DNA of 64,000 bases from Anaeromyces robustus (taxonomy: Eukaryota > Neocallimastigomycota > Neocallimastigomycetes > Neocallimastigales > Neocallimastigaceae), in assembly GCA_002104895.1 (NCBI GenBank), contig MCFG01000063.1, positions 43,501-107,500 on the forward strand, in the 5' to 3' direction. The first letter of the stretch is position 1, and every line of letters begins with the position of its first letter. Positions 10,301 through 20,225 of the stretch are shown here, one piece after another. The notes beneath the pieces are model-generated. The model had not been told where the DNA came from. It did not search any database and was given only the letters and a program-made list of their open reading frames with translations. A program made the translations under genes and the position numbers.

Positions 10301-10756
10301 GATGCTGATTTTGCAGGTGACAAAGAAACATATAGGTCCACAAGTGGATTTATAATTACAATGGGTGGAACACCAATAACTTGGTATTCAAAACTACAAC
10401 ACTGTGTTTCAATATCAACAGCAGAAAGTGAATATTATAGCCTAAGTGAATGCGCGTTAAAATGTGTTTGGCTAATTAATTTATTAAATGAATTAAAAAT
10501 TAACATTAAAAATATTACAATAAATATAGATAATAAAGCAGCAATTTATATAAGCAAAAATGAAACAATAAATATAAAATCAAGACACATAAATATCAGA
10601 TATCATAAAATTCGCGAACTTATTAAAAACGATATAATAAATTTAAAATATATTAAATCACAATATAATTTGGCGGATACTTTAACCAAATATCAAAACG
10701 GAAATTTATTATTTAATTTTAGAAAACAAATTTTATATGAATTAAAGAAATATTAA
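7364..10756 (+). CDS. pol: Copia Pol, C-terminal part: integrase remainder, reverse transcriptase and RNase H
   Basis: The frame is open from 7364; its first ATG is at 7511, but integrase sequence (KTDNGKEF, then NGRVERLHG with the catalytic Glu) lies upstream of it, so it is a continuation, not a separate gene. A very long Asn-rich linker (about residues 155-580 counted from 7511) separates integrase from the reverse transcriptase. RT has WVFTYKKNDKGEI, KARLVARGFSQ, LDIKAAYLNA, LYGLKQAGRMW and the catalytic YVDDIL near residue 772. RNase H follows with DADFAGD, STSGFI and STAESEYYSLSE, and DNKAAI near the end. It stops at 10754-10756, six bases before the polypurine tract. RT and RNase H appear intact. 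Confidence 0.95.
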   Translation, partial: NIKYIKTDNGKEFFNNNFNNFCNLHGIIHQHTVPYNPSQNGRVERLHGTLLSTARAMLHDAKLSHVFWEDAVSTANYIHNRIPHKGINFKIPYELLYNEKVDYNKFKVFGCQVFFFVPKQFRSKLSNSTLPGIFIGYDSNPSAFKIYDTTNNKIIISRALEFFEDTPGNFSSPSSIPETINFIPYYEIGGDDDDIVSISSINTNNNNLNNINNDNLNNINNNNLNNINNNNLNNTNNNNSNNTNNNSKNNLNNIDTNNNINSTDNKLNYVNNNLNNINNIPNNNNNLYNNNYSNNNNLYNNNYLNNNNLYNNVNYPNNNLYNYTNNNLYDLYNKNYNNNNNINYLLNNKNLLYNYLSYPPNNNNYFIPNYAYYPYYPNYFNPTIYENNLQNKNNSFDEYFDYNKYYNVNSKNQLDKNKSDNINNLENNSINNLNNLNQNIQQQNLKKNNTENILNKENNIELNKNKNNNENLNNNIELNKNKNNNENSNNNINRINMENNSKVLNNKILNNNENNNNLNKNLNNNNLNNNYLTNNNNNLNNKSINLNNNYESNKNNTNKINNSNNNYLNNNNNKLNDNITRNDNKEKIYNVKKRKNIDEITNDIKKSRYVSNLVVVFDSEISPPNNFKEIFKRKDKNKWLEAIDVELNNLKEKEVYEIIDNIPEGKNIISTRWVFTYKKNDKGEIIKYKARLVARGFSQIYLIDYIETFSPTLQQDSLRIIICISLYYNFDIYQLDIKAAYLNAELEDDIYLEIPEGVENNKNKFWKLKKALYGLKQAGRMWNNKLDSILTKLEFIRLKNEPCIYIKLNNENKIICIIAVYVDDILICGNINNINKIKLQLKNELDLTDIGLVDFIIGIKFIKCENGYILHQLLYLEKILEKFNIKENNKSSNMIYIEDENKRNEKFDSKLYMQAVGSLLYLAMGTRPDILFAVSKASRKNKNPTYEDWYNVLKIFKYLNANKYYGIKYNKNINIKAFVDADFAGDKETYRSTSGFIITMGGTPITWYSKLQHCVSISTAESEYYSLSECALKCVWLINLLNELKINIKNITINIDNKAAIYISKNETINIKSRHINIRYHKIRELIKNDIINLKYIKSQYNLADTLTKYQNGNLLFNFRKQILYELKKY

Positions 10757-10761
10757 ACTTT

Positions 10762-10769
10762 AGGGGGAG
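10762..10769 (+). promoter_or_regulatory. polypurine tract for plus-strand priming
   Basis: AGGGGGAG immediately precedes the TGTTAG start of the 3' LTR. A G-run here stands out in an A+T sequence and sits exactly where plus-strand DNA synthesis starts in LTR elements. Confidence 0.9.
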
Positions 10770-11060
10770 TGTTAGAAATAAAGTTTAATATATATTAATA
10801 TATAATAAATATTATAATAAATATTATGTTTATTCTTATATAGTTATAAATATTTAAGTATCATAAAAATATTGTTAATGTATAAATTTATTTTATTAAA
10901 ATGTACAGAGTGGCGTATTATTACATCACCTGATATATATGATTAATATATGTAAAATTATTATAGATAGTTAATATAAAATGTTTACTAATAATGTAAT
11001 TATTAATATGTGGGTTCTTAATAAATAAAATATAAAATATTAATTAATCAAATTCTAAGA
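10770..11060 (+). repeat. 3' LTR of the Copia element
   Basis: 291 bp, same length and sequence as 4706-4996 apart from G10908. Followed by the AAAAT target duplication. Supplies the polyadenylation region of the element. Confidence 0.95.
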
Positions 11061-11065
11061 AAAAT

Positions 11066-11468
11066 TAATTTAAAGAAGAATATTTTTAATAAATAAATTA
11101 TATTAAATAAATAATATAATATAAATAAATTTTATTTTTATAGAAATGCATAAATATATTTTCTTTACATTTTTTCTTTTTCTTTTTATTTTTTATTTTT
11201 TTTTATTTGTTAAAATCTATTTTATAATTAATAACAATATAAATTATTTATAAAATAATAATTAATAAACTAACAACAAATATTAAATTATATATAATTT
11301 ATATTATTTATATTATATTATAATTATAATTATAATTATAATTATAATTATAATTATAATTATATTAAATTATATATATATATATTTTATATTTTAGAAA
11401 TAAAAGAGTTTTAAAGTATTATTTCTAAAATTTATTTATGTAATTTTTTTTTATTTATTTTTTTCAGA
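11066..11468. other. AT-rich intergenic DNA with (AATTAT)n tract
   Basis: Flank right of the Copia insertion. Holds a hexanucleotide AATTAT run at about 11318-11362 and an (AT)n run. No gene seen. Confidence 0.5.
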
Positions 11469-11716
11469 CGTCTTAGCTATGGATTTATTGTGTGATATTC
11501 TTAATTCTTTGAATATTGTTCAAAATTATAATCTTATTAATCATAATATTAATAAAAGTAATAAAGTATTTTGATTATACTTGAATTGTGGAACACTTCT
11601 TTCAACATTAAATAATAGAGCATTGTTGTTTATATATTCGGAACCACCTTTAGTAAATAACAGTAGTAAATTCGTTGATAATTGTACTAAAAGTAATTTT
11701 GGTTTTCACATTTGAC
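11469..11716 (+). pseudogene. possible exon remnant of an unknown gene
   Basis: A T-rich run ending TTTTTTTCAG is followed by a frame that is open for about 35 codons (starts DVLAMDLLCDILNSL), then one TGA, then a further run of about 45 codons with normal-looking composition (LYLNCGTLL, YSEPPLVNNS). Surrounding DNA has stops every few codons, so this reads as a decayed exon after a splice acceptor. No family recognised; start, end and function are unknown. Confidence 0.3.
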
Positions 11717-12156
11717 CATTTTAGTAAGTTTATATGAAGTGATTTGAATATCAGAAGTAAATTTATTACTAGTTATAATTAAATTTATTTTTAAATAAAT
11801 TCTGTAAAATTATTTAATATTATAATAAATAAATAATTAAATAGTATTTTAAATTATATATATTTATTGTAATATTTTTATAACAATATTTGTAATAATA
11901 TTTATAATAACGTACAACTAGTATTAATATTTTATTTAATTTTTTTCGTATATTGTTATTTAGAATATTTTTTGATTTCATTTTGTCTTGTTTATGTTAT
12001 TTAATTATAAATAATTTTTTATATTTAAAAATTAATTTGGAATAAAAAAATACTTATAATTTTACAAATAATTAATTCCATAGCATGAATATAAAGAATT
12101 ATTATTTTTACTCTTATTTGGAAAATAAGGATATTATTTTTAGTATATTTATTTTT

Positions 12157-12873
12157 TTAAAACTTTGTAAAATTACTTCTTTTGTTACAATAATAACGAA
12201 TAGAATACATAATCAATATGAATATAATAAATAATACAATAATTAATATAATTAAAGTAGTAACTTGTTGATTTATTCTAATATCATGTATATCATATTT
12301 TTGAAGAGTCTCACATATATTTTTTTCACATTTTTTAGAAGAGCATTCATTATTATTATTACATGTATCACCTGGAGCTTTACCACAATGAATATACGAA
12401 TATTCAAAATAAGAAAAATATTTATATATATTATTACAATATTCTATAGATGATTTATCATTAAAAGTACAAAAATTATTGACACATTTATCATATAAAC
12501 AATCCGAATTATTTGTACATTTATAAGAAATATAATGAGTTTCATTATAGTCAACTTTAGAAATACAAGATTGTTCACAATTATAGATAATATATGTTTT
12601 TATATTTCCATTATCATCTGGAAGCATAACATAGTGATCTCTATATCCTTCATTATATACACTAGTACAATTATCATTTTTACAAAAATATGCCTTATTA
12701 ATATCTGGTTGATTGACATGACCATTTGAACTTTGTAATTCACTTTTATGTATAATAGGATTATTATAGAGATGATCAATTGGTATATTTAAAGAATTGT
12801 TATTTATTTCATACTTACTTTCTCTAGAATTGTATATAAAGTAAAAATATAATATAATATATAAATAAAACAT
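12157..12873 (-). CDS. Cys-rich single-pass (type I) membrane protein, unknown function
   Basis: 238 residues. The N-terminus is a hydrophobic signal-like segment (residues 1-15). The ectodomain has many Cys, including two copies of the pattern C-x5-C-x4-C-x4-C: CTNNSDCLYDKCVNNFC and CNNNNECSSKKCEKNIC. A strongly hydrophobic helix at about residues 203-226 is followed by a short basic tail (YYCNKRSNFTKF), giving type I topology with disulphide-bonded repeats outside. Nothing identifies a ligand or partner. It stands alone between decayed genes. I do not recognise the family; cell-surface binding is only an inference. Intact reading frame and regular Cys spacing support a real gene. Confidence 0.65.
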   Translation of the reverse strand: MFYLYIILYFYFIYNSRESKYEINNNSLNIPIDHLYNNPIIHKSELQSSNGHVNQPDINKAYFCKNDNCTSVYNEGYRDHYVMLPDDNGNIKTYIIYNCEQSCISKVDYNETHYISYKCTNNSDCLYDKCVNNFCTFNDKSSIEYCNNIYKYFSYFEYSYIHCGKAPGDTCNNNNECSSKKCEKNICETLQKYDIHDIRINQQVTTLIILIIVLFIIFILIMYSIRYYCNKRSNFTKF

Positions 12874-12959
12874 ATTAATAATATAAAATATGGATTTTAA
12901 ATTTTAAAATGTATTTAAAAAATAATTTTATATATTTAAAATGCAATTAATAAATATAA

Positions 12960-13022
12960 AAAAATAAATAAATAAATAATAAATAAATAAATAAATAAAT
13001 AAATAAATATATATATATATAT
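12960..13022. repeat. (AAAT)n and (AT)n microsatellite
   Basis: AAAT repeats with one interruption pass into an AT dinucleotide run. Upstream flank of the minus-strand membrane protein gene. Confidence 0.8.
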
Positions 13023-13282
13023 AATATTAATAAAACTTCTTCCTTATTTATTAATTTAAGAAGATTCCATATGTAAATAAAATAATATTAAATAAAATAT
13101 AGAAAATCATTATTGTATGTTGTACAATACTAGTATTAGACTATCCAATTATATAAAATATTAATTGTTTCATCATTACCGATTTTCTTGAGTTTGTTGT
13201 TGAGAAATATTAATTTCTTTAAAATGATTTTTACGTAATTTATTTTATAAACAAAAAAATAAATAAATAAATAAAATTAGAA

Positions 13283-13838
13283 ATGAAATTAATATTTATA
13301 ATTACTGTAATTCCATTAATAAATAGTATTGCTTGCTCAAAAGATCGAGGTAAATATCTCGAAATAAATAATGTTAAAACAAACTGCTTATATAACTGCT
13401 TCTGAATGTAAAGATATGTATGTTTGTTTAGGTATTAGCGAAGCAGGGTTTTTTTCTATATAAAATATTTTATCACGATGTTATTTAAGAGGATAATCTG
13501 TAGCTGATCTATATTTAGATAGTGACAGTTATGATAATCTTGATAATTGTCAAGATAAAAGATGAGTTAACATAAATTCCAGTCATTGCTATCTTTCAAG
13601 TAATGATTTAACTGAGTTAGCTGATGATATTGTCTGAAATAACGCTTGTTATTATGATATTGATACCACTAACAGGCGTATTTTAATTGAGTGGGGTTGG
13701 TGTAGTTATACAAATTATTTTAATGATGATGCTAATTGGATGAGTTAAATTGATCCTAAATTACGTATTAATGAAATTAATATCCCCGGTACTCACGATT
13801 CTGGAACATTTAATTATTTCAATTTATGGAATAATTAA
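13283..13838 (+). pseudogene. decayed secreted protein with PI-PLC X-domain-like C-terminus
   Basis: Starts with an ATG and a signal peptide (MKLIFIITVIPLINSIAC), then loses frame near 13385. The displaced frame continues with Cys-rich sequence (ASECKDMYVCLGISEAGFF) and several in-frame TAA and TGA stops. The 3' part reads DPKLRINEINIPGTHDSGTF, the signature of phosphatidylinositol-specific phospholipase C X domains, with the catalytic-type His in GTHDS. The frame ends at 13838 and the rest of the X domain is missing. Both TAA and TGA interrupt it, so stop-codon reassignment is not the explanation. An intact homologue would be a secreted PI-PLC-like enzyme. Confidence 0.7.
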
Positions 13839-13849
13839 CCTTTTAAATC

Positions 13850-14439
13850 AAACACTAAAATATTACTTATTGATAATAATTACACAATAAAATAAAATAT
13901 TAATATAAAAATAATAATAATAAATAATAGAATATAATAATAATATTAAATTTTCTACTTTTATTATAAAAATCTATAAAACTAAATTTTCTTTTTCTAT
14001 AATTAAAATATTCTTCATTATTATTAATATTATAATAATAGTTATTTTATATTTTTATTATAATATATATATATATATACAAATTATTTTATTATATTTT
14101 ATTTTTTAATTATTTTTAATATTTTAAATATAAACATAAAATAAATTTTAAATAAAAGAAATAGTAAATTTATAATAAAAAAAAATTTTTTTTTTTCATT
14201 TTTGAATTTTATAATATTTTTCTTAATTTTTTATTGTGTTACTTATAATTCAAAGAATATTCTTTTTTTTTTATTTTTATTTTTATTTTTATTTATATAT
14301 ATAAATATTTAATTTAAGGAAATGTTTAATATAATTTTTTACCGAAAAAAAAATAAAAAAAAAAAAAAAAAAGAATAAACATTTTTAATTAATTAATTAG
14401 ATAAAAGTTATTATAATGAATTTTTAATATTAACATAAA
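13850..14439. other. AT-rich DNA without recognised features
   Basis: Short A/T runs, TTTTTA repeats at about 14262-14295 and an A tract near 14345-14372. No coding signal seen on either strand. Confidence 0.4.
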
Positions 14440-15136
14440 TACTTTATTTTTGTTTCTGAATTCATTTAAAGTGAAACTTTTTCCCAAACAATTATTTAAT
14501 ATATATTCAAAATTTGCTTTTTTATTATTATAGTCAGCCATTACTGTTAAAATTATTTCGGTCCAAATAATTTATTTAAAATATCTAATTGATAATTTGT
14601 ATTTTTTTGGTCGTCTGATATTACATTAGTTAAGTAATCTAATATATATAAAGACAATCATTTAACTTATCGTCTTGACCTAATACATATTTACTAACAT
14701 CTTTTTTTATTAACTTTATCAATTTTAGCTTAATTATTACTAGAATCTTTATATTGATATCTTTTTAATTTATAATTAGTAATATATAAATACATAATCC
14801 CAAATTACCATTTTCAGATTAAGGAATGTATATTTTACCACTAAAATAAGAATCTCTGAATACAACACCAGTTTATATTTAATGTTAAAGATAAATCTTT
14901 AAATTAACCTTCATTAAAAAGATGATAATTTTCTCTGCCAAAAAATTATCAATAACTTCCTTGTTTCTTCTTGTTTCATCATTTGAACAAAAAAATAAGT
15001 CATTTATATTATTAAAAATATTATTTAAATTCTTTTGATTTAATATATCTTCTAAAATATTCTTAATGTTAACATCAGATTCATTAAATATAAATTTGGT
15101 ATTTGAATTAAAGCTTAAATGTAGACTTAAAATCAT
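14440..15136 (-). pseudogene. decayed gene of unknown family
   Basis: On the minus strand, coding-like pieces follow one another with frame changes and stops. The best is 15136-14885 (83 codons, with NILEDILNQKNLNNIFN and CSNDETRRNKEVIDNF). Further pieces near 14720-14570 (LNDCLYILDYLTNVISDDQ) and 14545-14440 (MADYNNKKANFEYILNNCLG) lie in shifted frames. Helical, Asn-rich, no catalytic motif seen. I cannot name a family. Confidence 0.4.
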
Positions 15137-15323
15137 TTTCAGTATTATCTATATCAATTGTACTTAATATATATAATTAATATTATTAAATGAATATATA
15201 TTATTAATAGAATTATTAATGATAATAAGTACTATAATGTTACTTATGTTATAATAATTGAAGAATATACAAAAGTATTAGTAACTTGCTTGGTATGGAG
15301 TTTCTTTATGTGATGATAGTATT

Positions 15324-15737
15324 ATGGTTAATAGTATTGAAGTAGCTTCAACATTAACACATAATAGTATTACCAAATCAGAAACTGATTCTGATAATAA
15401 TTCTTTAGAAGTAGCAGTTTCATTGATTCATTCAGAATATTCTACTTCTACAGATGATAAAAGGTGTGTTAATGTTGAAGCTAATATTCATGGAATTACG
15501 GAAGACGATACACATACTATTACTAACACCACAATTAAAAATGAAGAATTTAATCGGAATGAATATAAGGAAAGTTCTGTAACAAATGAATATAGTTTTT
15601 TAACTAAAAATGATTATAATCGTTATAATGATTTTATAAGTCAAAAGGATTATTATGAAAACTATAATAAAAAAAGTAATAGTAAAAATGGCAAAGATAA
15701 AATTAAAAGTAATAATAATGATAATATAAATTTTTGG

Positions 15738-15776
<39 letters not shown>

Positions 15777-16645
15777 GAAAACATATAGAACCCCTAGTGT
15801 ATGCCATTTTATTATGTAATGAAGAATTAAGATTTCCATATATATATATAATTTACTTAAATATGAACAACCAAAACATGATAATTTTATGGTTGATCCA
15901 TATTATGATAATTTACTATCATGTGAAACATTAGTTTTTGAATATAATGAAAGCGTCAATTTACAATAAAATGAAACTACATTATTATGGAGTGTTTTTT
16001 TGATGAAAAAATTGTAATTTATAAATGTAAGAAAACAAAAGAATTAAAACTTTTAAGTAATGGTTTATATTTATTTTGTGAAGATGGAACGAGAAAAGAA
16101 ATAGCTTCGTTACCAGATAAAAGAAAATAAACTTTAAAAATTAAAACCAATTTAAGAAATTTTGATTATAGGTTAGTTATTATGGATATAGATATTCATT
16201 TATTATTACGGATATGGATACTCATACATTTGAATGGGGTTATGAACCTATTAATTTAATAATAATTTTACTATGTATGATAATTTATATTCTAAAAGAA
16301 GCAATAATGAATTTATATTTTTAACAATCTTGATTTACAATTTATGAGTAAAGGTTTCTCTGGTAATATATATAAGGTGTTGATAAATGAAGTTAATTTT
16401 ACTATTAATGAAACTATCATTACATATAATGACAGTTTCATTAATAGTAAAATTAACTTTGTATTAGAATATGGTAGTGGACCTAATTCTTTAATTTTTT
16501 TTAATGCACTAAATAAATAATTGTATATAGAAATATCCTAGATCCATGAAATGTAATAATTTACTATCTACTAATTCATTCGTAAACAATAATCTACTAA
16601 TGAAGAAATGTCATGCTTTTTATTCTCTTTCAACAATATATAAAG

Positions 16646-16684
<39 letters not shown>

Positions 16685-16860
16685 CTAGGATATAAAGATG
16701 TAAAAAAAAAAGAAATATGGTTAGAATTAAGACCTGATTGAAAAATATATAGAACATTTCAATTAGAATTTTGGTTAGATATTATGCACTATTTAAATAT
16801 TAATGATTCAGTTTATTCATTAAAATTGGATAAGAAATGTAATATTCTATAACTAATAAT
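15324..16860 (+). pseudogene. large decayed gene, unknown family, with internal microsatellite and poly(T) tract
   Basis: The first 138 codons are intact: a Ser/Thr/Asp/Glu-rich, probably disordered region. An ATA tract (15737-15777) then runs into shifted coding-like sequence (LVYAILLCNEELRFP; YYDNLLSCETLVFEYNES; CFFDEKIVIYKCKKTKELKLL; HTFEWGYEPINL; FVLEYGSGPNSLIFFNALNK), each piece separated by stops or frameshifts. A poly(T) run sits at about 16650-16681, then another piece (EIWLELRPD, FQLEFWLDIMHYLNI). The same orientation and spacing suggest one ancestral gene of about 1.5 kb. It includes the large hairpin at 16390-16459. No domain recognised. Confidence 0.45.
16390..16459. repeat. near-perfect 33-bp-arm inverted repeat with 4-nt loop
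   Basis: Arms 16390-16422 and 16427-16459 are complementary except at one position (27th base of the left arm against its partner); loop CATA. It starts AAGTTAATTTTACTATTAAT and ends with the complement. It lies in an otherwise coding-like stretch of the decayed gene and reads through in one frame (EVNFTINETI...). Confidence 0.85.
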
Positions 16861-17448
16861 AAATATTTACATAGAAAATATCATAAAATAGAAGAATCAT
16901 AACACTTTAAAATTAATTATCTTTAAACATATAAAAATAAAAAGTAATCACACATAAAAATGATATATTATATTAATGTCAACTATAAATATTTTAATAT
17001 TTTTTATAATATAAAAAATTTTTTTTTATTTATTTTTTATGTATTTTTTTTTTTTTTTTTGATTTTAATAAAAATTCTTTATAAATGTTAAAATATATAA
17101 ATAAAAATATATTACATTATTTTAATAAATATTATAAAATTAAATATTTTTTTTTATATTAATAGTCTATCATTGTTTATTTATAATATAATCAATATAT
17201 TATAATATTATACAAGGTAACATTTAAATATTTAAAAAAGGTTAGAGTTTATATATATAATTAAATTCTTTTTTCACTTAATATAAAAATAATTCTAAAA
17301 GTTTTTTTTTTATAACTTTTTTTTGTGTCTTGTCAAAAAAAAATATGTAATAATAAATATTTTTTTTATAAAATTTATATATTTATTTTATATTAATACT
17401 TGTTATTAAAGATAGAAATATTATTTTCTAAAGAATGATTTCTATCAT
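16861..17448. other. AT-rich intergenic DNA, 3' flank of the CotH gene
   Basis: T runs near 17050 and 17305 and A/T mix. Probably contains the 3' untranslated region of the minus-strand CotH-dockerin gene. No other gene seen. Confidence 0.4.
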
Positions 17449-20225
17449 TTAAGCTTTACAGAAGGATTGAATACCACACCAGTGGTTCTTTTCATAACCC
17501 CATTTACCAAATTCATCTTCTTCATAAACGGTACAACCCTTACAACATGAATATCCGATAATTTCTGACCAACATTCTTCATCATTTTGTGGTTCTTCGT
17601 ATGGAGTAAGACCACACCATTCATTATTATCGAAATCATAACTCCAATCACCATAACTATCTGTATCGTAAACATATGTATCCTTTTCTGAACAACATGG
17701 ATATCCAATAAATTCAGCCCAACATTTGATGGCTTGTTCATCTTCTTTATCTGTTGGTTTATCTGTTGGTTTATCACCATTTTCTTTTGGTTCATCTTCT
17801 TTTGGTGGGTTTGTTGGTGGATTATTTGTTTTATCATCATTATTCTTAGGCATAAACCATGAATCATTAACATTTCCTTCAACTTCTTTATTAATTGAAT
17901 ATTCATAATTTTCATCCATATAAACTGGATCACATTCCATATCATAAGCCTTACAAATATATCTATATTTAGCAAGAATCCAATATTTAAGACCATAACT
18001 ACCAGAAAGATTGGTGAATTCACTATTGGCATCCCATTCCTCAATACTATAATCAGAACCCTTTTCATTAAGCATACCTGGGCATTTTCCATTTTCATCA
18101 GGAGTTTTATCCTTAATAATATGTGGTTTAATGAATTTCTTTAATTCATCAATATGTGGGAAAAGAGTAGCTGGATTGAAAACTTCAGTTACGAAATTCT
18201 TAAGAATATTTTCAAAACGAGTTGGATCATTGAAAATTAAAATATCAAAGATATGCTTCTTTCTGTTAGCATATTCTTCGAAAGTATAAGATGGATAATC
18301 TTGATTTCCTTGACCAAACATATTAATACTATTAACATCTTGACCAAGTTCACCATCAAAATCGTAATAAATAATAGTCCATTTACCAGTTTTTGGGTTT
18401 TTATACATATCGAAATTATGACCAGTATTAACAAAATGATCCCATGAACCAGATAAATATTCAAAAGCAATTTCATATAAGAATTGATCAACATCAAAAA
18501 TATCTTCAATATCTTCAGCAGATTGTGCATTATCCATAGCAGTTAAAAATTCAACCCATTCAGTAGTATCAGTAATTTCATCATTTTCATTTGTACAACC
18601 AGTAGCACATGATTTAACAGTTAAAGCATTACCTCCAGATTTACATTTATATAAATTACCAGTATTTTCATCACCAAATTCTAATTCAGCCCATGATACC
18701 TTTGGAGCATCCATTAAAATATACATACCAATGTATTCGTCATTAACATATAATGAAATGTAATTAGCAGAAATGGAAGTAAGTCCTAAACGATTATGCA
18801 TATCACAAACTAATTTAGATCTTAAATATGTAGCTTCACGAGCATCGGAACGAATTCTAAATTGTTTACGACCGAATAAATCTTTTTTACCACGAATTTT
18901 AAGGTTGAATGCTTGTCTACCAAATATACGTGATGAACTACCACCTAAAGTAAATGTAACTTTATCAAATGATTTTTCTTCTCTATTTTTATATATATAT
19001 AAAAAATAAAATTATAATAAAAAAATAAATATATATAAAATATTAATTTATAAAAAATAAAATTATAATAAAAAAATAAATATATATAAAATATTAATTT
19101 ATAAAAAATAAAATTATAATAAAAAAATAAATATATATAAAATATTAATTTATAAAAAATAATTATTTTTAATATTATAATTTAAATAACATAAAATTAA
19201 ATAATATGTAATTATATTTAAAAAAAAAAAAGTTAAAATCAATTATTTACCCATTAATTTCAACAACCATTGTAGCATTTTTAATTTTGTATGGATCACC
19301 AAAAACATTGAATGTACCATTTTGAGCACCTCCAAAACTGAAATCACCCCAACTGAAGTCACCCCAGTCACCCCAGTTACCAAAACCTCCTTCAGTATTG
19401 TTACCAAAACCACCCCAGCCGCCGAAACCGCCTTCAGTATTGTTACCAAAGCCACCCCAGCCGCCGAAGCCACCTTCAGTATTGTTACCGAAACCACCGA
19501 AACCACCGAAACCACCAAAACCGCCTTCAGTATTGTTACCAAAACCACCCCAGCCGCCGAAGCCACCTTCAGTATTATTACCGAAGCCACCCCAGCCGCC
19601 GAAGCCACCTTCAGTGTTATTACCAAAACCTCCCCAGTTACCCCAGTCAGTATTATTGAAATCACCCCAGTTACCCCAGCTCATACCACTTTGGGCATTT
19701 TCTTTTAATTCTTTAAAATTTTCTGGAGGTACTGAGATTCTAAAGACTGGAATTTCATTATCCATTAATTCAAAAAGTTTTGCACGTTTACCTTCTCCAA
19801 TAAATGGAGTTATGGCAGAAACATAATAAGCTAAATTTATATATTATTATATTTTATTTTTTATATTTTGTATATTTATATTTTATATATTTTATATTTC
19901 ATATTTGGGTATTGTATATTGTATATTTTGTATATTTTATATTTCATATTTGGGTATTGTATATTGTATATTTTGTATATTTTATATTTCATATTTGGGT
20001 ATTATATATTGTATATTGTATATTTTTGCATTTTATTTATATTATTTTTTTTATGAAAAAATTATTTAAATATATAAAATAATATAAATAAAATATAAAT
20101 TAGAAAATAAACAAAAAAAATAATATATTATGTTTAAATAATATTTATTGATATATAAGAAATAAAAGAAATAAAAAGTATGCTTTACCAAAAAATAGTA
20201 CTGTTATTATTAATTTCTTTAACAT
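17449..20225 (-). CDS. secreted CotH-kinase-like protein with two C-terminal fungal dockerins (three exons)
   Basis: Exons 20225-20189, 19830-19251 and 18982-17449 join in phase to 717 codons; introns of 358 and 268 bp use GTAAAG/GTAAAT donors and TTTAG/AATAG acceptors. Exon 1 gives the signal peptide core MLKKLIITVLFFA. Residues about 20-60 hold the CotH start (PVFRISVPPENF), interrupted by a Gly/Trp/Asn repeat region (about 62-172), then CotH continues with HNRLGLTS, NDEYIGMYILM and the acidic DFDG at 413-416 (YYDFDGELGQD). A Pro/Lys/Asp-rich linker leads to two dockerins at about 626-664 and 676-712, each with CW..IGY.CC and W.Y...WCG. CotH proteins are atypical kinases; the dockerins should anchor the protein to the fungal cellulosome. 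A shorter start at Met267 is rejected because it would drop the signal peptide and N-lobe. Confidence 0.93.
19001..19160. repeat. 51-bp tandem repeat, three copies, in CotH intron 2
   Basis: The unit begins ATAAAAAATAAAATTATAAT and recurs at 51-bp spacing. It fills most of the intron between exons 2 and 3. Confidence 0.85.
19370..19650 (-). repeat. in-frame minisatellite inside the CotH gene (GGFGNNTEGGFGGW repeats)
   Basis: About six tandem coding units, mostly 42 bp, each giving GGFGNNTEGGFGGW or a close variant. Each unit contains an N-N-T sequon, so the repeat would be heavily N-glycosylated if exposed. Flanked by shorter WGNWGDF-type units. Confidence 0.9.
19870..20020. repeat. 45-bp tandem repeat, about three copies, in CotH intron 1
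   Basis: CATATTTGGGTATTGTATAT starts at 19900, 19945 and 19990, giving an exact 45-bp period. Lies in the intron after the signal-peptide exon. Confidence 0.88.

Larger units (their letters stand above)
4701..11065 (+). mobile_element. full-length Ty1/Copia LTR retrotransposon with 5-bp target-site duplication
   Basis: The element proper is 4706-11060 (6355 bp). The direct repeat AAAAT at 4701-4705 and 11061-11065 is the target-site duplication. Two 291-bp LTRs differ at one base (A4844 against G10908), implying recent insertion. Internal order is primer-binding site, gag, protease, integrase, reverse transcriptase, RNase H, polypurine tract. Integrase before RT defines Copia order. LTR ends are TGTTAGAA...TTCTAAGA, so the last dinucleotide is GA instead of CA. 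Two frame changes occur: a gag-to-pol +1 shift that is probably programmed, and one inside integrase that probably inactivates this copy. Confidence 0.96.

Noticed and set aside
13283-13838. Stop-codon reassignment (TGA or TAA as sense) in the PI-PLC-like gene
   Set aside because: Both TAA and TGA interrupt it and a frameshift is also present; intact genes nearby use TAA as stop normally.
17449-18801. CotH gene as a single-exon 450-residue protein starting at 18801
   Set aside because: Upstream exons restore the CotH N-lobe and signal peptide with matching phases.
19322-19826. Plus-strand Pro/Lys- and Thr-rich ORFs over the CotH exon
   Set aside because: They are antisense shadows of the Gly/Trp/Asn coding repeat.
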